16,819 nucleotides of DNA from Bacteroidota bacterium (GCA_963169475.1 CAUJFT010000443.1:1-16819); one strand, 5' to 3'; shown: positions 6,455 to 15,338, numbered from the stretch's first letter. The notes: a model not told the origin generated them from the sequence alone. A program made the numbers and translations.

Positions 6455-9004
6455 CTATCGTCTTCTTCGCTTCTTATAGATTTTTTCTCCCGAATAAACA
6501 AAAGGGGCTTTTAATTGAATATCCGCCGAATTTTTACCCAATAAAATTTCAAACACTCCATTTTCGGTTACCCATTGTTTCTTACCCTGGTGATAGTAAG
6601 CCAAATCTTCTGGTGAGAGTGTAAGCGTAACGGTACGGCTCTCCCCCGGTTTAAGTGAAATTTTTGTATAACCCTTCAGCTCCCGTGCAGGGCGAGGCAA
6701 AGCCGATTGAACATCTCTTAAATATATTTGAGGCACATCTGCTCCTTCTGTCTTACCGGTATTAAGCACCTCAAACCTAACGCTAAGGTCCCCAATCCCC
6801 ATATAATTATTCGGCTCAACAGACAAATTAAAATAAGCAAAATTAGTATAACTAAGTCCAAATCCAAAAGGATAACGCGGCTGCAACGCATCTTCCTCTG
6901 TTATATAATATTTATATCCCGGCATCCAGCCCTCTGTAAAAGTAACTCTCCCGTCTTTATCTGTATCTAATAATCCATGGTAAGCAGGATTATCCTCCGC
7001 CTTGCGCGCTAAGCTAATCGGCAACCTTCCCGAAGGGTTCACCTTCCCAAACAAAATCTCCGTCAATGCCTGACCGGTATGAATTGTGGGATAAAAGGTA
7101 TGTAAAATAGCAGTTGCACTATCTGCCCAAGAATCCATCTTAACCTCACCTCCCCCCTGAAGAACCACAATCACCTTTTTATTCACTGCCAACACCTCTT
7201 GGAGTAGCTTCTTTTGAGATTCAGGAAGTTCAAAGCCTCTGCCATACTGCTCCTCTTTAGGTCCATAACCCAAGCACATTACTACAATATCTGCCCTTTT
7301 TGCTACTTGTAACGCCTTGTTCATAGATGCCGAAGGGTTCTGTTCATATCCGAAAAAAATTGGAGACTCTGGTTCTGTACTGAAATATTCGATTTTTAGA
7401 GAATGAACGCCTTGTTGATTCCATGTCAATTTTCCCTCGTGGGTACGCCAAGTACCTTCCTCCCAAGCATCAATCAAGAGAGAATCATCTACATACATTC
7501 GCCACCCGCCACTACCAGTGCAAAACCAACGAAACTCTCCTTCTTCAAGATTCTCCATAACGCCTACCCATCGGGCAGACATCCCGGCATGAGTATTTAA
7601 CCCTTCGTGCTTGCTGGATAAAATAATACCATTTTCGTTAGAAGTAACTTCTGAGAGAGTTGGATTTGTATCTAACTCTATTCCATCAAAATAATCGGCG
7701 TTTAGCCCTTGAGTCTGAAAATCATTATTTGTATAAAATTCGTTCTTTCTTGAAATTGCTTCTACAGTCTCAAAGCCTTTTTCGGACAAGACCTTTACTC
7801 CTTCCGGCTTGTAGATGAACATTGCTTCCGAAAAAGACAATTCTCCATTTACCTTTTTTCCGGAAAAGTTACGCTCATCCCATAAATCCAACGTATTAGC
7901 ATAGGGTCCTATAAGTGCTATAGTAGGCTTTGTATCCGCAGAAATGGGTAATATCCCTTTATTTTCTAAAAGGACTATACTTCCTCTTGCAATTTCAAGA
8001 TTTAGTTGCGGAGTAGTTTTGAGTAGGGGAGTATCTACCACAATGGTTTGCTTCCCCTTTATTTGCTCATAATGGAACAACATTCTCAATATTCGCTCCA
8101 CTTTGTCGTCCAATAATCCTTGTGTTAGTTTGCCCGTAGTGATTCCTTCCTGCAAAGAATCAACCGTAAAATAACGGGTTATGGGTAATTCCATATCTAT
8201 TCCGGCTCTTGCCGCAGCTTTGCCTGAATAAGGTTTTCCCGTAGAAGGGGCAATGGCAATCCCTTCCATCAAACACTCTCCTTTGAGTATATCCGTGATA
8301 TACAACTCCGATTGGGGAAGATACTCTTTCCCTATTGTCGCCTTGCCCACTACTACTCCCGCTGCCTTACCCTTATCTATTGCCATTCGGTAAGGAACTA
8401 AAAAAACCTCTTCTATTGCTCTCTCTTCTGCCTCAATCTGGATTCCTTTATGAGAGTAAAGCGGATAATCCGCAATAAATCCCGTGGGAAAAGCCATCAC
8501 TTTTTCGGATTGAACCCCTTTTATTAACGCAGTAGCAGTATAACCACTCAAATAACTATCTTCACTAAAATGCGTCTCATTTCCTCTATCAAGCACATGG
8601 CGATACAAGTTTATATCGGGACCTATCAGCGCACCGTAACCATGCTTGCGCGCAGTTCGGGCAGTAAGCCGCCCCAAGTGAAAAGCCAAATCCGAATCCC
8701 AAGATGCTCCAAGTGTAAGAGAGGCCGGATAAGGGTAAACACCAGCTTCGCTTTCCGGATAAAAGTAAAATGAACCTGTTTTTATATCTGCCAACCCGTA
8801 CTCCGCAAATCCTTTTATCTTCCCACTCTTATAGCCACTCAATAACGCAATCTTTTCAGAGGTACCCATCTTTGCTACTATTGTATCTATCTTTTGCTCA
8901 ATCTCCGGATTTATATACCGATAAAATTGACCCGAAGATTCTTGCCCAAAGTATGAAATTAAAAACAGAGAAAAAATGAACTTCAATAGTAGGCTATTTT
9001 TCAT
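6455..9004 (-). CDS. Exported GH3-family protein with PA14 domain, apparently lacking catalytic motifs
   Basis: A protein of 849 residues. Order: signal peptide (about 1-26), GH3 TIM-barrel domain (about 35-310), GH3 C-terminal sandwich (about 335-700) with a PA14 domain inserted (about 432-555), and a Fn3-like domain (about 725-835). Family landmarks are clear: 'GPDINLYRHVLDRGNETHFS' at 128-147, 'GVQS', 'NPSGRLPIS' at 656-664 and 'YPFGFGLSYT' at 711-720. The closest family match is beta-glucosidase, but the key residues differ. Where GH3 enzymes have the nucleophile in S-D-W, this protein has A252-P253-S254. The K-H-F motif reads T174-G175-F176. The D-G-P motif near residue 75 reads K-T-G. 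The frame is intact, so it may be a binding-only or divergent family member. No T9SS tail is seen (the C-terminus is KKRRRR), so a periplasmic location is likely. Confidence 0.88.
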   Translation of the reverse strand: MKNSLLLKFIFSLFLISYFGQESSGQFYRYINPEIEQKIDTIVAKMGTSEKIALLSGYKSGKIKGFAEYGLADIKTGSFYFYPESEAGVYPYPASLTLGASWDSDLAFHLGRLTARTARKHGYGALIGPDINLYRHVLDRGNETHFSEDSYLSGYTATALIKGVQSEKVMAFPTGFIADYPLYSHKGIQIEAEERAIEEVFLVPYRMAIDKGKAAGVVVGKATIGKEYLPQSELYITDILKGECLMEGIAIAPSTGKPYSGKAAARAGIDMELPITRYFTVDSLQEGITTGKLTQGLLDDKVERILRMLFHYEQIKGKQTIVVDTPLLKTTPQLNLEIARGSIVLLENKGILPISADTKPTIALIGPYANTLDLWDERNFSGKKVNGELSFSEAMFIYKPEGVKVLSEKGFETVEAISRKNEFYTNNDFQTQGLNADYFDGIELDTNPTLSEVTSNENGIILSSKHEGLNTHAGMSARWVGVMENLEEGEFRWFCTGSGGWRMYVDDSLLIDAWEEGTWRTHEGKLTWNQQGVHSLKIEYFSTEPESPIFFGYEQNPSASMNKALQVAKRADIVVMCLGYGPKEEQYGRGFELPESQKKLLQEVLAVNKKVIVVLQGGGEVKMDSWADSATAILHTFYPTIHTGQALTEILFGKVNPSGRLPISLARKAEDNPAYHGLLDTDKDGRVTFTEGWMPGYKYYITEEDALQPRYPFGFGLSYTNFAYFNLSVEPNNYMGIGDLSVRFEVLNTGKTEGADVPQIYLRDVQSALPRPARELKGYTKISLKPGESRTVTLTLSPEDLAYYHQGKKQWVTENGVFEILLGKNSADIQLKAPFVYSGEKIYKKRRRR

Positions 9005-9036
9005 ATAGGAAAAATAAGTTTAATTTGTATTGATGT

Positions 9037-9065
9037 CAAAGGTATTGCTTTTTTATGAAATACAA
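9037..9065 (-). promoter_or_regulatory. Bacteroidota sigma-A promoter of the GH3 gene
   Basis: Read on the minus strand: TTG (9065-9063), 18 nt spacer, TACCTTTG (9044-9037), a full match to the TAnnTTTG element. The transcript would start near 9030, about 26 nt before the ATG at 9004. Confidence 0.68.
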
Positions 9066-9234
9066 AAAATGTATGCTACTTATCAAAACAAAGCCCCTCA
9101 TTTATCGATAAATTGGACTTTACCAACTTAAAAGTCTATGTATTACGTTTCCAACTCCTTAAATTAAAAATAACCTTTGAGTAAAGTTCCAAAGATTTAC
9201 CTTATGTTTTTATAACAGAAGAACGAAAAAACGG

Positions 9235-9242
9235 TATCTTTG
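9235..9242 (+). promoter_or_regulatory. -7 element upstream of the TerD-family gene
   Basis: TATCTTTG matches TAnnTTTG fully. There is no clear TTG at the right distance; the nearest T-rich stretch is at 9207-9211, 23 nt upstream. The predicted start near 9249 excludes the GTG at 9242 as the start codon and supports ATG 9263. Confidence 0.5.
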
Positions 9243-9262
9243 TGCGCAAACAGAATTTGAAT

Positions 9263-9766
9263 ATGACACGCTTGACTTTTTCATTATCGTGGGAAACAAC
9301 CAAAGAATCTCCTCACGGGTTAGACTTGGACATAGCCGCATTTATGCTTAGTGCTGAAAAAAGAATCCCAGAAGCAAGGAATTTTGTGTTTTACAATAAC
9401 ATCTCCTGCCCCGATAAAGCCATCTTTTTGGCAGAAGATGACCGTACCGGTCAAATTGGAGAAACAATAAATATAGACTTGACACGTATTCCCTCTCATA
9501 TTGAAGAAATTATACTCGTTGCAGGAGTTTTTGAGGGTGAACAAAAGAGCATTACCTTCGGAGATACCCGAAATGCCGTAGCCATTCTAAAAGAAGACGA
9601 CACTCAAACAGAAATTTGTCGGTATATTCTCAATATCGCCTTCCCTAATGCCGTAACGATGGAGTTCGGGCGACTATTCTACCGCTTCAACCGCTGGCGT
9701 TTTGAAGCACTTGGAATCGGCTATGCCGATGGTTTTTCCCGATTTGTGGATAAATTTGTGGTCTGA
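9263..9766 (+). CDS. TerD-family stress/calcium-binding protein, orphan
   Basis: A protein of 167 residues with a single TerD domain: 'LTFSLSW' strand, 'GLDLDIAAFML' at 19-29 (counterpart of DLDASAFLL), 'FVFYNN' at 41-46, 'EDDRTG' at 58-63, 'ITFGDTRNAVA' (counterpart of QNFGxVxNA), and a C-terminal 'WRFEALGIGYADGFSRF'. TerD proteins are cytoplasmic Ca2+-binding proteins of the tellurite/stress systems. The usual calcium loop, rich in G-D-D-E after 'TG', is shortened here to 'QIGE', so metal binding may be weaker or different. None of the common partners (TerB, TerC, TerZ, TerA, or ATP-grasp/phosphoribosyltransferase genes) is in the window. The start was set by the promoter at 9235-9242. It is a stand-alone unit; the next gene has its own promoter. 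Confidence 0.87.
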   Translation: MTRLTFSLSWETTKESPHGLDLDIAAFMLSAEKRIPEARNFVFYNNISCPDKAIFLAEDDRTGQIGETINIDLTRIPSHIEEIILVAGVFEGEQKSITFGDTRNAVAILKEDDTQTEICRYILNIAFPNAVTMEFGRLFYRFNRWRFEALGIGYADGFSRFVDKFVV

Positions 9767-9858
9767 TTCCCTTACCCCTAATCCTTTACTTAATCCGGTC
9801 TGTAAAATAAAAATATTACTCCAAAGAAAGGACATTTTCATACCCTCCTCCGTTTTGT

Positions 9859-9890
9859 TTTGTGGAAATCATCAGAAAATCTTATCTTTG
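9859..9890 (+). promoter_or_regulatory. Bacteroidota sigma-A promoter with long leader, upstream of the PstS-like gene
   Basis: TTTG at 9859-9862, 20 nt spacer, TATCTTTG at 9883-9890, a full match. The transcript would start near 9897, leaving a leader of about 130 nt before the ATG at 10031. Inside it, ATG 9933 opens a 28-codon frame ending at 10019; I see no similarity for it and do not call it a gene. Confidence 0.75.
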
Positions 9891-10030
9891 CGGTTATATT
9901 ACTAAGCCATATATCATAGAAAAACATAACGAGATGCGTATAATTTTCAGGATAAGGTTAGATTGCCGGATAGTAATTATAAAGATTTTGAAATCATTTT
10001 TTCTACAAACCAATTCGTAATTAGTATAAA

Positions 10031-10984
10031 ATGAAGGGTGTTTTTCTTATAACTGTATCTATATTTTTATTGTGGGCATGTAATCCCCCAACCACCGGAA
10101 ACCAACAATCAGGAAGTACGGAATCTTCTACCTCCGGCGAGATTTATATTGCCGTAGATGAAAACTTCCGTCCGGTCATTGATTCGGAAATTAATGTATT
10201 TCATCACTTGTACCCAAAGGCTAAAATACACCCTGTCTATCTCCCCGGAGAAGATGCTATCAAAAGAATGATAGGCTCCGATACTTTCCGGCTTGCCATC
10301 GTTACGCGGAACTTATCCAAGGAGGAAGAAGACTTTGTTAAGACACAAAATACCTCTAATCGTCCGATGCCGATTGCACAAGACGCAATCGCCGTAATTG
10401 CTCATAAAGATAATCCCGATTCTGTACTAACTACTGAGCAATATAGAGGAATCTTAACCGGAAAAATCACCAGTTGGAAACAGATTAACCCCACTTCCAA
10501 ACTAGGGGCGATATTGTTAGTCTATGATGACAAACGCTCCGGAACGGTTACTTTTATCAAAGATAGTATCCTAAAAGGGGAAAAACTATACGAAAAAGCC
10601 TATACTGCCAATGGTAGCTCTAATGTGTTGGATTATGTAGCTAAAACGCCGGAAGCAATAGGGATACTTGGGGTAAACTGGGTGAGCGACAGCGACGACA
10701 AGCAAGCAGTAGGTTTCCTTCGGAACATCAAGGTTATAGGGTTGGAGTCCCCCTCCGATTGTAAGTGGACTTCAAAATACATAAAGCCGTATCAGGGGCT
10801 AATAAAAGGAAAATGTTACCCCATTTCAAGACACCTTTATTCCCTCAACAGAGAACCCGGATTTGGTTTAGGAACGGGGTTTGTCTCGTTTTTATGTAAC
10901 GGGGAGAATGGACAACGTGTGATTCTCAAAGCAGGGCTTGTCCCCTACTATGCCGTAACGAGAAATATTAGAATAAAGCCATAG
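10031..10984 (+). CDS. PstS-like periplasmic substrate-binding lipoprotein
   Basis: A protein of 317 residues. The lipobox 'LLWAC' puts the lipid-modified Cys at 17, followed by a Ser/Thr-rich linker to about 36. The rest is a type 2 periplasmic binding fold of the PstS/PBP-like group: 'GEIYIAVDENFRPV' strand, 'YRGILTGKITSWKQINP' at 138-154 (the family's 'IFxGxIxxWxxI' motif) and 'KRSGTVTF' with S170-G171-T172, the phosphate-contacting turn in PstS. The ligand could be phosphate, but no pstC, pstA, pstB or phoU gene is nearby, so transport by a dedicated ABC system is not shown. In several Bacteroidota similar lipoproteins sit between ExbB/ExbD/TonB genes and a TPR gene; only the TPR gene is here. 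Spacing to it is 121 bp. Confidence 0.85.
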   Translation: MKGVFLITVSIFLLWACNPPTTGNQQSGSTESSTSGEIYIAVDENFRPVIDSEINVFHHLYPKAKIHPVYLPGEDAIKRMIGSDTFRLAIVTRNLSKEEEDFVKTQNTSNRPMPIAQDAIAVIAHKDNPDSVLTTEQYRGILTGKITSWKQINPTSKLGAILLVYDDKRSGTVTFIKDSILKGEKLYEKAYTANGSSNVLDYVAKTPEAIGILGVNWVSDSDDKQAVGFLRNIKVIGLESPSDCKWTSKYIKPYQGLIKGKCYPISRHLYSLNREPGFGLGTGFVSFLCNGENGQRVILKAGLVPYYAVTRNIRIKP

Positions 10985-11105
10985 AATTTATGATTTATCG
11001 CACGTTTGATAATCGCTTATACAAAAACAAAATACTTTTTCGTTATATTACGTCCTCAATGACAAACATTCAATCATTCAATAATTTTTTTTTCAGTAAA
11101 AAACA

Positions 11106-12836
11106 ATGAAACTATTTCTGAACCGTATAATGACAATAATGTTGCTGGTATTTTCCACAACAAGTCTATTAGCACAAACCGAACTCCAAAAGGCAATTGC
11201 CGAAATTGAATCCGAAAAAACCAATCAGGCAAGGCAAATCCTTAATAAACTCATTACGGCTGACCCCTCAAATCCCGAAAACTATTATTGGATGGGAATG
11301 GCTTATTATGCAGACGAAGACTACACCAAAGCCAATGAGCAGTTTAATAAAGGGATAAAAGCCAAAGCAAAATACCCTTACAACTATGTAGGATTGGGGA
11401 GGGTACTTCTAAAAGAGAAAAAAGGGAAAGAAGGAGAACTCCAAATTCAAAAGGCAATCGCGTTTAACAAAACCAACGATGTTAATCTCCTTTATGCAAT
11501 CGGGTACGCCTATCTTGATGGTGGCAGGACCATCGTCATAGAGGATAAGGAAAAAAACACCCAGAAAACAGCGTTGGATTGTGCAGAAGTAACCTTTACC
11601 CGTGCGGAATCATTAGACCCCAAAAACCCTAAGTCCTATGTAGCACTAGGGGATATGTACCTCAAGCAAGGGGTAAAAGACCTCCCCGAAAAGAAATATA
11701 AGGCAGCTACAGAACTAAACCCTAAGTATGCAGAGGGTTTTTATAAATTAGGCTTAATCAAACTACAAGAAGGAGCTGATTTTTATACAAAAGGAAAAAA
11801 AGAGCAAGGAACGGCTATCTATATGGAAGCCCTTGGCTATTTGAATAAAGCAACCGAAGCAGACCCTAATTTTGCGCCGGCTTATCGGGAAAGAGGAGAC
11901 GGATATTATCAAGCCGGAAATTATGAAAAAGCGAGGGACGAATACCAAAAGTATGTAAAACTTGCCCAAAATGATATGAGAGCGCGTACAAAATATGCCT
12001 CTTTCCTTTACCTTAGTGCAAACTACAAAGAAGCTCTTTCCGAAATCGAATCTTGTCTGAAAGATACTACTACGAATGTCTTACTGCGCCTTGCAGGATA
12101 TTGCAACTACGAATTAGGAAACCCCGCTAAAGCCAAAGACTTTATGGATAAATACTTTGCCAGAATTGGAGCAGAATATACGATTGCCGAAGATTTTGAG
12201 AAAATGGGTAAAATTTTTCTCGCGCTTGGAGATAAAAAATCAGGATTAGAAAACTATGAAAAATGTCTTGCTAAGGATTCGTCTAAATATACCCTTTACC
12301 AACCCTTAGTGGACTCTGCGGAGGCAGCCAGAAAACGCGCTCCCAATGAAGAAGTTAAAATAAAAATGGCACTTGAAGAGGCTGAATACCGCAAAATATT
12401 TATCTTAGCAAAAAATAAAGCCGAAAAAATCCAGAACCCTACAGACTATCTAAGATGGGGATTCGCCTACTATTTTGCTAATGACTTTGATAATGCCAAC
12501 AAGGTCTTTACAGAAATTACCCAATTCAGTCCTAAATACATCGCTGCTTATTATTGGTTGGCTGCCATCGCCTCCAAAAAGGATAATGCAGAAGGTAAAA
12601 TCGGAAGTGCAGTTCCCTATTATCAAAAAATCATTGACTATGTAGGCGAAAAAACAGACCGGTTGCCCTACGAAAATGAGTACCTAACCGATGCTTATCG
12701 CTATCTTGCCATTTCAGAAGGAAAAAAAGCCGGAGGAGATTTTAATTGCGAAGCCGCTAAACCTTATATTACCAAAGGACTTACCGTTTCTCCTAATGAT
12801 GAGAATCTCAAAGAAATGTCCACTTCTTGCCCTTAA
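11106..12836 (+). CDS. Exported tetratricopeptide-repeat protein
   Basis: A protein of 576 residues. It has a signal peptide with a likely cleavage after 'LLA' at residue 23, leaving a mature start QTELQ. The remainder is almost entirely helical, with about 10-12 TPR units ('PENYYWMGMAYYADEDYTKA', 'PAYRERGDGYYQAGNYEKAR', 'DYLRWGFAYYFANDFDNANK'). Such proteins are usually periplasmic scaffolds that bind other proteins. I see no catalytic domain and no lipobox. It follows the PstS-like gene on the same strand. The 121-bp gap has only a poor -7 match (TACTTTTT near 11031), so co-transcription is likely. The 3' neighbour is 66 bp away. The pair PstS-like/TPR recurs in the phylum to my knowledge, but its function is not established. 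Confidence 0.87.
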   Translation: MKLFLNRIMTIMLLVFSTTSLLAQTELQKAIAEIESEKTNQARQILNKLITADPSNPENYYWMGMAYYADEDYTKANEQFNKGIKAKAKYPYNYVGLGRVLLKEKKGKEGELQIQKAIAFNKTNDVNLLYAIGYAYLDGGRTIVIEDKEKNTQKTALDCAEVTFTRAESLDPKNPKSYVALGDMYLKQGVKDLPEKKYKAATELNPKYAEGFYKLGLIKLQEGADFYTKGKKEQGTAIYMEALGYLNKATEADPNFAPAYRERGDGYYQAGNYEKARDEYQKYVKLAQNDMRARTKYASFLYLSANYKEALSEIESCLKDTTTNVLLRLAGYCNYELGNPAKAKDFMDKYFARIGAEYTIAEDFEKMGKIFLALGDKKSGLENYEKCLAKDSSKYTLYQPLVDSAEAARKRAPNEEVKIKMALEEAEYRKIFILAKNKAEKIQNPTDYLRWGFAYYFANDFDNANKVFTEITQFSPKYIAAYYWLAAIASKKDNAEGKIGSAVPYYQKIIDYVGEKTDRLPYENEYLTDAYRYLAISEGKKAGGDFNCEAAKPYITKGLTVSPNDENLKEMSTSCP

Positions 12837-12902
12837 TCGTAGTATTCCTCCTCTGAATATGATTTGCAAAATCTTTTGTAGGTCTTCAATGATGAGCAAA
12901 GT

Positions 12903-13421
12903 ATGAAAGAAACTCCTGAATATATCAGATACAAAGAGGCACTCTGGTGCTTCTTTGTGTTTTTGGTGATAATAATGCCCTTACCTGTCTTCCCCCAGAA
13001 AATATCTAATGCTCAAGTCAGGAGCGTTTTAGTAAGAACATATCTCGAAAAGGAAAATATTTGTCCCTCAATAATTATTGGCACTTTTGCTACCGAAATC
13101 TATACGCCTACTTGTACAGATAGCCTCACACAGTTTACCTTATTGACTCCGGAGATTCAATACCACAAAGTTGGGACAAAGCAATATATCCGAACTATTT
13201 CTCAACCAATAGCACTAAAAACAAAGGACTCTCTTCATGCAGAAGTGCTTTTTTATCAAGACAGTATTACTCAAAAAGAACTAAAATCTATCTTAAAAGA
13301 ATTTACCTATCCACCGCTTAAAGGGGAAAATCCTCTCCCTTCTTCTAAATACATAAAGCCCGCATTATGGGCGGCAGGTAGCGTGTTTATTGTATTTGCC
13401 TTATTTTATTTTAGGGGTTGA
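12903..13421 (+). CDS. Unknown small protein with N- and C-terminal hydrophobic segments
   Basis: A protein of 172 residues that I do not recognise. Residues 14-31 are hydrophobic (ALWCFFVFLVIIMPLPVF), either an uncleaved anchor or a signal peptide. Residues 153-170 form a second membrane segment ending two residues before the C-terminus. Between them is a domain of about 120 residues with mixed strand and helix pattern and two Cys (54 and 71) that could form a disulfide outside the cytoplasm. ATG 12903 lies 66 bp after the TPR gene, so it is probably the last gene of that unit. Its last 16 bases overlap the convergent membrane-protein gene. A tail-anchored periplasmic subunit working with the TPR protein is a guess from position only. 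Confidence 0.68.
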   Translation: MKETPEYIRYKEALWCFFVFLVIIMPLPVFPQKISNAQVRSVLVRTYLEKENICPSIIIGTFATEIYTPTCTDSLTQFTLLTPEIQYHKVGTKQYIRTISQPIALKTKDSLHAEVLFYQDSITQKELKSILKEFTYPPLKGENPLPSSKYIKPALWAAGSVFIVFALFYFRG

Positions 13422-15232
13422 GTGGTTAAAGATTGGGCATATATCGTATCTAATTTTGCCGATAGCACAGAATCCGGTATCATCTCCGGAGTAGCAATGA
13501 GAGTAAACACACAATTGAAGGGATTAATCGCCTTGCCATTGTATTCTGGGAGAATAGACTGCCCATAATGCTTTTGCTGAAAGCGATTGAGTTCGAGAAG
13601 GTCTTGCTTAAAACGATTGTCAAAAATAAAAAATAGGGTACTGTCGTTAAAAACTTGACGATGAAAATCGGTAATTCCCATACCACGCATTAATTGTTGA
13701 GACGTTTTATCTCTTGCAAGCGCGCTCAATGTAAAAATCTGCACAGAATCCATAAAATGCGTACTCCTAAACGGAGAGATATGCTCAATAGGATAGGCTC
13801 CACCCCAAGAGACAAAATGTTTTTTAGTGGGTCTCATGGTTTCTAATCTCCTAATATCTTGCTCAAACGCTTGCTGCTTGGGAATGCTTCTTGCGGCACA
13901 GTCAAAATATATCCACGACATGACCCCTCCATACAAAAGATAAACCCCCAATAGCCCAAGCCGAATAATTGCAAATCCCTTCTGAAAAGGAGTGGAAAGA
14001 TAATCCCCAAAGCGAAGGTTCTCTTTCAAATAAAAAAGAGGGATAAAACCTAAGGTAAGCAACCCATTAATCACGATTCTTGGAGGAGGAGGCTTCAGAT
14101 ACCAACTCATTGCGGAGAAGAGAAAAAACGAAAATAATACCTGTACAATAAAGAGTAGAATCCCACTTTTTCTAACCCAAGGAAGCAATATCGCAAAAAA
14201 AAGAAGGGTAAGTATAAGGTGTTTTTTCTGCTCTTTGAGTATCTCTGTTATAAAAAGTACTCCGGATTCCCACCATGGTACCTCATGGATACGCTGAACT
14301 GATTTTCCTGCTTGTACTAACTTCTCCAATTTTTGATAGCTATAAATCGAAGTATCCATATACATCCAAACGTTCAGCAACGCCAACTCTGTTTCTGTCC
14401 ACCCTACTGAATGCAGTGCTGCCGAACGCTGGGATATCGCTAATTTACCCATCAGATTATAGTCAAGGAGTTCTCCTCTTAACTGATTAAACGCTGCGTA
14501 ATTATCATCTTTCTCATATTGATATTGATGGTATCTAAATAAAAGTAAACCGAGAAGAACGGCGATTCCAGACGGGATAAACCGATATAAAAACGATTTT
14601 TTTTCTTTCAAAAAAACAAATAGTCCTATCGGAATAAATAAGGCAGAAACTAACAACCAAGACTCAAACCGCAATAAAGCCGAGAGGAAATAAAGTAGCG
14701 CACCTAGGATTATCGGGGAGTAGCCCCAAAATAATTTTCCGTGTTTCTGAGAAAACAGAAGCCCCCAAAGCCCCGCTATTGCCATCACTCCAGAAACAGA
14801 GGTAAACTGAAGGCTTACAAGAACGGTATATCCCAGAAATATAAAAAATAACAAATAAAGCGTAAGCACTATCAAGCGCGGAAGCCTAAACAGCAATAAG
14901 TATAAAACATAAGAAAAAGAGGTATATAAAAAAAGAATAAAAATCCCTCCATACCAAGGAAAATCAGGAAAATAAAGATAAAGATTTTTCAGAAACCGCG
15001 CTAAGACAAAATTAATAAAAAGGACATACTCTGTGTTTTCTTTCGCTATGAGCTTACCCGAAAGATACAAAAGCATAGTAGTATCGTCATTTGTTTGGAA
15101 ATAGGGGGTATAAAAAATCAAGTAAAATACAAACAATAACAAATGGATTATCAACGAAGCCCCAAGTGGATAACGAAGGAGATATTTCTCTATTATCCCT
15201 TTAAGCGATTGTATTCGTACCGCGTATTTCAT
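13406..15232 (-). CDS. Polytopic membrane protein, GT-C-like glycosyltransferase candidate
   Basis: A protein of 608 residues. About 11-13 hydrophobic segments occupy residues 25-440, followed by a soluble C-terminal part of about 160 residues. After the first membrane segment is 'YFQTNDDTTMLLYLSG' with N48-D49-D50, then 'EYVLFINFVLARFLKNLY' and 'FPDFPWYGG'. An acidic pair in the first extracytoplasmic loop is typical of GT-C fold glycosyltransferases, where it binds the metal or catalyses transfer from a lipid-linked sugar. Similar 'TNDD' membrane proteins of unknown function are known to me from envelope or polysaccharide loci, but I cannot assign a named family. No other glycan gene is nearby. 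The gene lies 106 bp after the PD-(D/E)XK gene on the same strand, with no good promoter between them, and overlaps the convergent gene by 16 bp. Confidence 0.75.
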   Translation of the reverse strand: MKYAVRIQSLKGIIEKYLLRYPLGASLIIHLLLFVFYLIFYTPYFQTNDDTTMLLYLSGKLIAKENTEYVLFINFVLARFLKNLYLYFPDFPWYGGIFILFLYTSFSYVLYLLLFRLPRLIVLTLYLLFFIFLGYTVLVSLQFTSVSGVMAIAGLWGLLFSQKHGKLFWGYSPIILGALLYFLSALLRFESWLLVSALFIPIGLFVFLKEKKSFLYRFIPSGIAVLLGLLLFRYHQYQYEKDDNYAAFNQLRGELLDYNLMGKLAISQRSAALHSVGWTETELALLNVWMYMDTSIYSYQKLEKLVQAGKSVQRIHEVPWWESGVLFITEILKEQKKHLILTLLFFAILLPWVRKSGILLFIVQVLFSFFLFSAMSWYLKPPPPRIVINGLLTLGFIPLFYLKENLRFGDYLSTPFQKGFAIIRLGLLGVYLLYGGVMSWIYFDCAARSIPKQQAFEQDIRRLETMRPTKKHFVSWGGAYPIEHISPFRSTHFMDSVQIFTLSALARDKTSQQLMRGMGITDFHRQVFNDSTLFFIFDNRFKQDLLELNRFQQKHYGQSILPEYNGKAINPFNCVFTLIATPEMIPDSVLSAKLDTIYAQSLTTQPLK

Positions 15233-15338
15233 GTAAAATTAGAAAAGCGTAAATGTTAAAAAATAATATCATACCATAATGAATCTAAAAAGTAGAAATA
15301 TAAAACCTTTCATCAACTCCCATAACGCAAAACCAAAA

